Source: Thermoleophilia bacterium | Lineage (GTDB): Bacteria; Actinomycetota; Thermoleophilia; Gaiellales; Gaiellaceae | DNA: 7,799 nt | Assembly: GCA_025927435.1 (NCBI GenBank) | Contig: JAICLM010000093.1 | Coordinates: forward strand, 1 to 7,799 | Direction of reading: 5' to 3' | Shown here: positions 1-4,692 of the stretch, piece after piece | How the letters are laid out: every line of letters begins with the position of its first letter | Position numbering within the stretch: the first letter of the stretch is position 1 | The notes under the pieces: generated by a model | Database searches by the model: none | What the model was told of the DNA's origin: nothing | What the model saw: the letters and a program-made list of their open reading frames with translations, nothing else | Program-made: the position numbers and the translations under genes

Positions 1-3000
1 GCGAGTGTGACAGCCTCCCCGATCGTCAACCCCGCTCCCTCCTGCCACGCGCTCGCGAACGCATCGTCGTCGAGCCGCGTGCGAACCGTCGTCAGCGTAT
101 CGTCGTTGATCTCGGCTACCCAGGCGCGGCGCCCACCGACCTCGTCGGCGTGCGCGTCGAAGCTGGCGAGCAGACGGACGGCTTTCTCGACGTGGCCGTC
201 GAATGCCAGCACGAACGCAAAGCGACAGAGATCGACGGCGCTGTCGAGGAAGTCGCCGAGGTCGCGATGAATCGAGAGGCTCTCCGTCAACATCGGATAC
301 GCGTCCTCGACGCGCCCATCGGCGACGGCGATCATCGCCAGCGCGCTGAGCGCGCTCGCGGCGATCCGCTGGTTGTCGGTGAGCCGGGCGCTGCGCAGGT
401 TGTGCTCGTGCAGCTCCCGTGCTCGGCCACGGTCGCCGAGAGCGGCGAACATGCGCGCGAGGTTGCGTGTCGCGAGCAGCGCCGAGTGCTCGTCTCCCAG
501 CTCCCGGAAGCGCCGCGCGCTCTCCTCGTCGAGCTCCACGGCCCGCTCGAGCTCGCCGTCGTCGCCGACGGCGGCGCCGAGCATGAACAGCGAGTAGGTC
601 TCACCCCAGGCGTCCCCGAGCGCTCGGTGGAGGTCGATAGCCTCCTCAGCGCGGCGCCGTGCGAGCCCGGTGTCGCCGCGGTTGGCAGCCATCACGGCCG
701 CGCCGATCAGCGCCTTGCCACGGGCCGCCGTCGGGCGATCGTCCGCAGCAAGAGCGCGCTCCAGTCGCTCCGAGCCCTCTGCGCAGCGACCCGTCAGATA
801 CCAGTACCGCCAGAGCGAGCCGGCGAATCGAAGCGTGAGCTCGTCTTCGCCCGCCGCATCGAGACGATCGAGTGCGGCGCGGAGGTTGTCGTTGTCCCAC
901 TCGAGCGACTCGAGCCACACGCCCGGGCTTCCGCGGAGCTGCGGCTCGACGTCCTCCGCGAGCGCCAGGAAGTGCTGGGCGTGACGGCGCCGGATCGCTT
1001 CGGCGTCTCCCGACTGCTCGAGCCGCTCGGCCGCGTACTCGCGAATGGTCTCGAGCATCGGGAACCTCGGTGCATCGTCGCTGCCTTCGCTGCGGACGAG
1101 GCTGGCATCGACCAGCGACGAGAGCGCCGCGACGTGCTCGACGTCGTCGCCGCAAATGCACTCGACGGCCTCGAGGCTGCATCCTCCGACGAACACCGCA
1201 AGCCGCTCGAAGAGCCGCTGCTCCTCAGGCTCGAGCAGGTCGTAACTCCACTCGATCGTGGTGCGCAGCGCCCGGTGGCGCTCCGGCAGCCTGCGCGGCC
1301 CATGCGTGAGGAGCTTCAGACGCGCGTCGAGCCGGGAGCGCAGCGAAGCAGGCGGCAGCACCGTGACCCGCGGCGCCGCAAGCTCGATCGCAAGCGGCAG
1401 TCCGTCGAGCGCCGTGCAGATGCCTGCGACGTCCGCTGCGTTGCCGGCGCTGAGCGCGAACTCGGGCCGCACCGCCTGGGCCCGCGCCACGAACAGCGCC
1501 ACCGAGTCGACTGACGCCAGCGCCTCCACGTCGTCGCCGACCGCCGTCTCGAGCGGTGACACGGGGTAGACGAGCTCGCCTGTAACGCGCAGGGGCGCGC
1601 GGCTCGTGACGAGTAGCTTCGCCGCAGCGGCGACCTCCAGGACCGCAGGCGCGGCGTCGAGGAGATGCTCGAAGTTGTCGAGCACGAGCAGGTAGCGGCC
1701 CCGCCGCAGGTGCCGAATCACGTCCTCTCCGACGGGGCATTCGGCCGCAGTCCGCGGGACACCGAGGGTGTGCGCGGCCTCCTCCAGCACGAGCGCCGGA
1801 TTCATCAGCGGAGCGAGGTCGACGAAGATGACGCCGTCGGGGAACTCGTCGAGCAGGAGGGCTCCGACCTGTGCGGCAAGCCGTGTCTTGCCAGTCCCCC
1901 CGGCGCCGGTCAGCGTGACGAGCCGGACCTCGTCCCGCCGAAGCAGCCCGGCAAGGTCCTCGAGCTCACGCTTCCGGCCCACCAGCGGCGCCGGCTGGTG
2001 CGGCAGGTTCGTCGCGCTTCCCGCAAGGCTGCGGGGCGGCGGAAACTCGGATCGCAAGCCCGGAATGACGAGCTGGAAGAGCCGTCGCGCAGGCGCAAGG
2101 TCGGTGAGCACGTGCTTCCCCACGTCGCGCACGTCGATCTCCTCAGATGGCAACTCGCGCAGGAGGTCGCGCGTACTTTGCGATACGAGCGTCTGGCCAC
2201 GGTGGGCGGCGGCGCGGACCGTCTCCGCATCGCGCACCCGAAGGCCCGCGTAGCCGGTTGTGGTGAAGCCCGCCTCCGCCGAGGCGACTCCGATGCGCAA
2301 TCCGTCCGTGGCCGCCGACCGTTGTAGCTCGACGGCGGCCGCGGCCGCGTCGCCTGCTCGCGCGAACGCAACCAGGAGCGGCACCTCCCTGCTCGGCTCC
2401 AGCTCCAAGCCGCCGTGCCGTGCGATCGCGCCGTGCACGAGCGCCTCGTCCGGGGGCCGATCGGCTGCGAGGAACGTGACGACGCCGGATGGCTTCTCGG
2501 CGACACCGGCGAGCGACGCGTCGTGGTTGAGGATGCGGCGCTCGAGCTGCTGGAGGGACAGCCCGGGCTCGATCCCGAGCTCCGAGATCAGCACTCGGCG
2601 AGCGTCCTCGAAGACACGCAAGGCGTCGGCCTGGCGGCCGGCCCGGTACAGGGCGAGCATCAACTGGGCGCGGAGGCGCTCGCGCAGCGGGTGCTCGACA
2701 ACGAGCCGTTCGAGCTGCGGAATCGCCCCCGTGTGGCGGCCGAGCTCCAGCTCGGCGGCGAGCCGCTCCTCGAGCACCGAGAGCCGAAGCTCCTCGAGAC
2801 GCAACGCCTCCTGCCGCGCGAACGGCTCATAGCGGAAGTCGACAAGCGGCTCGCCGCGGATGAGCTCGAGCGCTTCACCGAACACATCCACCCGCAGCGA
2901 CGCGTCCGCCGCCGAACGCGCCTTGGCCACGAGTTCTTCGAGCTGGTGCAGGTCGAGCTGGTCTCCGTCGGCGAGCCGGAACAGGTAGCCGGGCGCCCGC

Positions 3001-3239
3001 GTCTCGATGCGCCCCGCGCCGAGCCGCTTGCGCAGCGCGGACACGTGGCCGTGCAGCGCCGTCCGCGCCGTCTCCGGCGGCCGCGGTCCCCAGAGTGCGT
3101 CGACGAGGTCGTCGATGGGCACGACGGCACCGGCGTTCAGCAGCAGCAGCGCAAGCAGCGCCCTCTGCTTCGGGCGCGCCGGCGTGAGATCGCGACCGTC
3201 GGCCTCGACCTCGAGCGTGCCGAGCAACCGGAGCTCCAC
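1..3239 (-). CDS. SARP/AfsR-like transcriptional regulator with BTAD, pseudo-cyclase, NB-ARC-type ATPase and TPR domains (C-terminus beyond window)
   Basis: One uninterrupted minus-strand frame of 1079 codons starts at GTG 3239. An in-frame stop at 3272-3270 and no other start codon in between fix this start. Residues 1-92 are an OmpR/SARP-type winged helix (VELRLLGTLEV, PKQRALLALLLL, a DALWG motif, a VSALRKRLG recognition helix, APGYLFRL). Residues about 95-240 form the BTAD helical domain (REPLVDFRYEPFA, ELGIEPGPSLQQLE). Residues about 250-392 resemble a class III nucleotide cyclase domain that has lost catalytic residues. The ATPase has Walker A GAGGTGKT (445-452), Walker B LVLDNFEHLL (Asp521), TSRAPLR and GLPLAIELAA (613 on), followed by a winged helix (TIEWSYDLL from 661, METIREYA-like segment at 728). 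TPR-like helices continue to the edge. The last residues (GAGLTIGEAVTL) look like the common end of such proteins, so little is probably missing. Family knowledge says such proteins are DNA-binding activators, often of secondary metabolism; the target is unknown. The gene is divergent from the secreted pair at 3336. Confidence 0.93.
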   Translation of the reverse strand, partial: MELRLLGTLEVEADGRDLTPARPKQRALLALLLLNAGAVVPIDDLVDALWGPRPPETARTALHGHVSALRKRLGAGRIETRAPGYLFRLADGDQLDLHQLEELVAKARSAADASLRVDVFGEALELIRGEPLVDFRYEPFARQEALRLEELRLSVLEERLAAELELGRHTGAIPQLERLVVEHPLRERLRAQLMLALYRAGRQADALRVFEDARRVLISELGIEPGLSLQQLERRILNHDASLAGVAEKPSGVVTFLAADRPPDEALVHGAIARHGGLELEPSREVPLLVAFARAGDAAAAAVELQRSAATDGLRIGVASAEAGFTTTGYAGLRVRDAETVRAAAHRGQTLVSQSTRDLLRELPSEEIDVRDVGKHVLTDLAPARRLFQLVIPGLRSEFPPPRSLAGSATNLPHQPAPLVGRKRELEDLAGLLRRDEVRLVTLTGAGGTGKTRLAAQVGALLLDEFPDGVIFVDLAPLMNPALVLEEAAHTLGVPRTAAECPVGEDVIRHLRRGRYLLVLDNFEHLLDAAPAVLEVAAAAKLLVTSRAPLRVTGELVYPVSPLETAVGDDVEALASVDSVALFVARAQAVRPEFALSAGNAADVAGICTALDGLPLAIELAAPRVTVLPPASLRSRLDARLKLLTHGPRRLPERHRALRTTIEWSYDLLEPEEQRLFERLAVFVGGCSLEAVECICGDDVEHVAALSSLVDASLVRSEGSDDAPRFPMLETIREYAAERLEQSGDAEAIRRRHAQHFLALAEDVEPQLRGSPGVWLESLEWDNDNLRAALDRLDAAGEDELTLRFAGSLWRYWYLTGRCAEGSERLERALAADDRPTAARGKALIGAAVMAANRGDTGLARRRAEEAIDLHRALGDAWGETYSLFMLGAAVGDDGELERAVELDEESARRFRELGDEHSALLATRNLARMFAALGDRGRARELHEHNLRSARLTDNQRIAASALSALAMIAVADGRVEDAYPMLTESLSIHRDLGDFLDSAVDLCRFAFVLAFDGHVEKAVRLLASFDAHADEVGGRRAWVAEINDDTLTTVRTRLDDDAFASAWQEGAGLTIGEAVTL

Positions 3240-3273
3240 ACGGCGATTCTCGCACGCGTTAGCGCAACGTCAG
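3239..3273 (-). promoter_or_regulatory. Candidate promoter of the SARP-like gene, possibly leaderless
   Basis: Read on the minus strand, CTGACG (3273-3268) matches four of six bases of a -35 TTGACA, and GAGAAT (3251-3246) matches four of six of a -10 TATAAT, with a 16-bp spacer. Counting from the -10, transcription would begin at or next to 3239, the G of the GTG start codon. No convincing Shine-Dalgarno sequence lies upstream of that codon, which fits a leaderless mRNA, common in actinobacteria. The -35 lies inside the middle repeat of the heptamer array. This is inferred from the sequence only. Confidence 0.4.
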
Positions 3274-3285
3274 CCGCACGTTAGC
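3257..3285. promoter_or_regulatory. Three direct heptamer repeats at 11-bp period: candidate SARP operator
   Basis: CGTTAGC at 3257-3263, CGTCAGC at 3268-3274 and CGTTAGC at 3279-3285 are identical except for one base in the middle copy. They begin exactly 11 bp apart, so they lie on one face of the helix. SARP regulators are known to bind short direct repeats with about 11-bp spacing that overlap the -35 region. The array sits between a SARP-type gene and a divergent secreted pair, and could serve both promoters. For the plus direction, a weak -10-like GATCGT (3295-3300) follows the last repeat by 9 bp, near the roughly 8 bp described for SARP-activated promoters. Another regulator using 11-bp direct repeats, such as PhoP, is possible, but its GTTCACC consensus fits less well. 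Confidence 0.55.
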
Positions 3286-3294
3286 GGGCCGCGG

Positions 3295-3300
3295 GATCGT
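3295..3300 (+). promoter_or_regulatory. Weak -10-like element for the secreted pair
   Basis: GATCGT shares three of six bases with TATAAT and follows the last heptamer repeat by 9 bp. It would give a transcript with about 29 nt of leader before the GTG at 3336. No separate -35 hexamer is evident, which is common at promoters that depend on an activator. The call rests mainly on spacing and is weak. Confidence 0.2.
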
Positions 3301-3335
3301 GGTCGCAGCTGTCCACAACACAGAGGAGGTCGTAA

Positions 3336-3557
3336 GTGAAGCGCGGGATCGCACTCGTCTCCGTCGCCGTCGTCGCCGGTCTCACCATCGCGGCAGGTAC
3401 CGGCTCGGCCGCGACCGGACCGGCGCCCGGGACGGGCGTCACAGGAGCCTGCAACATGCTGCTCGCAGGCGGCGGCATGGCAAACGCGATGACGAAGGAC
3501 GTTCGCGGCAACGGCAACGCCGGCATGTTTGGCGCCGTCGCAGCCTCGGGCTGCTGA
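3336..3557 (+). CDS. Small secreted protein of unknown function, 73 aa, two cysteines
   Basis: The start is GTG 3336, set by AGGAGG at 3324-3329 with a 6-nt spacer. The N-terminus is a clear Sec signal peptide: Lys2-Arg3, then a hydrophobic core (IALVSVAVVAGLTIAA), with probable cleavage near residues 25-26 (GSAA). The mature part would be about 47 residues, rich in Gly, Ala, Asn and Met. It has just two cysteines, Cys39 and Cys73, the latter being the last residue. They could form a disulfide that closes a loop of about 34 residues. The tail contains GNGNAGMFGAVAASGC. I do not recognise the family. The stop at 3555-3557 lies 27 nt before the next start, so the two genes are probably one transcript. 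An exported mini-protein or peptide is an inference; no antimicrobial or signalling role can be claimed from sequence. Confidence 0.8.
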   Translation: MKRGIALVSVAVVAGLTIAAGTGSAATGPAPGTGVTGACNMLLAGGGMANAMTKDVRGNGNAGMFGAVAASGC

Positions 3558-3570
3558 CACCAGAGGCACC

Positions 3571-3578
3571 GGAGGAGG
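3571..3578 (+). promoter_or_regulatory. Ribosome binding site that decides the start of the second secreted gene
   Basis: GGAGGAGG ends directly at the first possible ATG (3579), too close for initiation there, but lies 6 nt before the second in-frame ATG (3585). The second ATG also begins a cleaner signal peptide (MKKLSLVAAL). The start is therefore placed at 3585. Confidence 0.75.
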
Positions 3579-3584
3579 ATGATC

Positions 3585-4199
3585 ATGAAGAAGCTCTCAC
3601 TCGTGGCCGCGCTCGTCGTCGCGGCCACCGCGGTCCTCGCCGCCAGCTCGCTCGGCGCGGGTGCCACCGACCGTGGGACGGCAAGGCCGTTCACGTTCTT
3701 CCTGACCCACTACACCCTGCTCGGCAATGACCCGAACAGCCCGACGGGCGTCCGCTACCAAGACAACGGCCGGCCATCGGCCAAAGCCGCCAACGGCTCC
3801 ACCGTCGTGCTCACCGGCCGGGGCGGCTGGGATCCGGCCGCCGGGAGCGCCACCGGCGGCGGCACCTATGCCGTCACGAGCGCAGCGGGCGCCATGACTG
3901 CCCATGGGACGTGGCATCCGACGCGCTTCGTCTCGTTTCTCCAGCTCGCAGGCTGGTGGCCGAAAGGCTTCAAGGAGGTCGGCTGGCAGGGGTCGAGGGG
4001 GTCGCCGTCCTACTCCGGCATCCTGACGCTGAACGTGCAGCTCAGCGGGCTCGGCACGGGCGTGCTGAAGCTCTACTGCCTGATGCCGGGTACCCCGAAG
4101 CCGGCCGGCCACGCCAGCGACGGGCTCACGCTCACCGGGCCGAAGCTGCACTTCACGAAGCAGATCCAAAGCTACGAAGGCGTCATGTACTACGGCTAA
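3585..4199 (+). CDS. Secreted protein of unknown function, 204 aa
   Basis: The start is ATG 3585, chosen by Shine-Dalgarno spacing; ATG 3579 would add two residues. Residues 1-27 are a Sec signal peptide: Lys2-Lys3, an Ala/Val/Leu core, and an AxA-type cleavage site (A25-G26-A27). The mature part of about 177 residues has no membrane segment and no lipobox. It is rich in Gly, Thr, Ser and aromatic residues, with alternating segments such as GGGTYAVTSAAG, GTWHPTRFVSFLQLAGWW and ILTLNVQLSG that suggest a beta-sandwich or beta-barrel fold. There is a single cysteine (Cys165, in LYCLMPG), so no internal disulfide can form. I do not recognise the family. I see no enzyme motif. It follows the 73-aa secreted protein by 27 nt and is the last gene before the hairpin at 4231, so the two are probably co-transcribed and may act together outside the cell. 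Confidence 0.85.
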   Translation: MKKLSLVAALVVAATAVLAASSLGAGATDRGTARPFTFFLTHYTLLGNDPNSPTGVRYQDNGRPSAKAANGSTVVLTGRGGWDPAAGSATGGGTYAVTSAAGAMTAHGTWHPTRFVSFLQLAGWWPKGFKEVGWQGSRGSPSYSGILTLNVQLSGLGTGVLKLYCLMPGTPKPAGHASDGLTLTGPKLHFTKQIQSYEGVMYYG

Positions 4200-4230
4200 C
4201 AGCCGGTTGCGGGTGGCCCCGTAGTCGCCG

Positions 4231-4268
4231 GCGGGCGGGCGGGGAGCGGCGTCTCCCGGCCCGCCCGC
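4231..4268 (+). terminator. Strong GC-rich hairpin after the secreted pair
   Basis: GCGGGCGGGCGGGGAG (4231-4246) pairs with CTCCCGGCCCGCCCGC (4253-4268): 15 of 16 positions match, with a 6-nt loop. It lies 31 nt after the stop codon of the second secreted gene and before the next gene. No U-tract follows (the next bases are TCACTCGGC), so it is an actinobacterial-type terminator or 3' stabilising hairpin rather than a textbook intrinsic terminator. Confidence 0.6.
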
Positions 4269-4309
4269 TCACTCGGCTAAAAACGAACAAACGACCATAA
4301 GGGAGCGTC

Positions 4310-4504
4310 GTGAGTGTCCCCGAACTGACATTCACCGAGAAGCGCATCGTCCTGCTTGCCGCGTCCGGAAAATCCACGCAGGAGATCGCGCGGCTCGTCA
4401 AGTTCGACGAGCCGACCGTCGAATGGCACCTTTCGCGGGCCAACCGGAAGCTCGACCAGATGTGTGCTCTTCGGCAGAGCGCGAAGGACGGGCGGGGCCG
4501 CTGA
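4310..4504 (+). CDS. Stand-alone LuxR/GerE-type helix-turn-helix protein, 64 aa
   Basis: The start is GTG 4310, preceded by AGGGAG at 4300-4305 with a short 4-nt spacer. Nearly the whole protein is one GerE-type four-helix DNA-binding domain: LTFTEKRIVLLAASGKS (helix 1), QEIARLVKF (helix 2), then EPTVEWHLSRANRKL, in which TVEWHL matches the LuxR recognition helix and RKL the dimerisation end. There is no receiver, autoinducer-binding, ATPase or membrane part, so the protein is about the size of Bacillus GerE. The C-terminal tail is short and basic (KDGRGR). By family it should bind DNA as a dimer, but neither its target nor its signal is visible. It lies after a strong hairpin and has its own ribosome site, so it is probably a separate unit from the secreted pair. 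A domain shed from a larger ATPase-TPR-LuxR regulator is one possible origin. Confidence 0.85.
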   Translation: MSVPELTFTEKRIVLLAASGKSTQEIARLVKFDEPTVEWHLSRANRKLDQMCALRQSAKDGRGR

Positions 4505-4506
4505 AC

Positions 4507-4542
4507 GTGATAACCACGCTCGAACCAAGGCGTGTCACTTTT
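4507..4542 (+). terminator. Possible terminator hairpin right after the HTH gene
   Basis: GTGA (4507-4510) pairs with TCAC (4535-4538), and CACGC (4515-4519) pairs with GCGTG (4530-4534), with a 4-nt bulge on the left arm and a 10-nt loop. TTTT (4539-4542) follows directly. The bulge weakens it; the position 2 nt after the stop codon and the T run support it. Confidence 0.35.
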
Positions 4543-4552
4543 AACCGGTGAG

Positions 4553-4573
4553 GCCGCTTCGGAAGCGGCGTTT
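4553..4573 (+). terminator. Second hairpin downstream of the HTH gene
   Basis: GCCGCTT (4553-4559) pairs perfectly with AAGCGGC (4563-4569) around a 3-nt loop; the bases can also fold with a UUCG-type tetraloop. GTTT follows. It could back up the hairpin at 4507-4542 or act alone. The remaining 119 bp up to the next gene show no gene or clear repeat. Confidence 0.4.
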
Positions 4574-4677
4574 GCGTGAATCTTCCACGGCCGGCCTGCA
4601 GCCGCGGGCGGGAGCTTCGACACCTGTAGCGGAGCCGCGATCCGAGCGGCGACCTTTGCGGCGGACCCCGGCGAACG

Positions 4678-4683
4678 TATGGT
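4678..4683 (+). promoter_or_regulatory. Weak -10-like element before the cyclase gene
   Basis: TATGGT matches four of six bases of TATAAT and would place transcription start about 3 nt before the ATG at 4693. A poor -35 (TTGCGG, 4656-4661) lies 16 bp upstream. The same stretch holds GGTGGG (4681-4686), which with a 6-nt spacer could instead be the ribosome site on a longer transcript. The two readings exclude each other. Confidence 0.2.
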
Positions 4684-4692
4684 GGGTGCTCG

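Noticed and set aside
150..1514. 454-codon plus-strand open frame
   Set aside because: It is antisense to the ATPase and TPR part of the SARP-like gene, whose frame is continuous and motif-rich. The plus-strand product shows no family resemblance.
2415..3284. 289-codon plus-strand open frame across the SARP N-terminus
   Set aside because: It overlaps the winged helix and BTAD coding region on the opposite strand and would run through the operator and promoter. No domain is seen in it.
3257..3285. PhoP (PHO box) reading of the 11-bp repeats
   Set aside because: PHO boxes are also 11-bp direct repeats, but the heptamers here are CGTTAGC/CGTCAGC rather than close copies of GTTCACC. The adjacent SARP gene makes the SARP reading more likely, though PhoP is not excluded.
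3579..3584. First ATG as the start of the 204-aa secreted protein
   Set aside because: The ribosome site touches this ATG with no spacer, whereas the ATG at 3585 has the normal 6-nt spacing and a typical MKK signal-peptide start.
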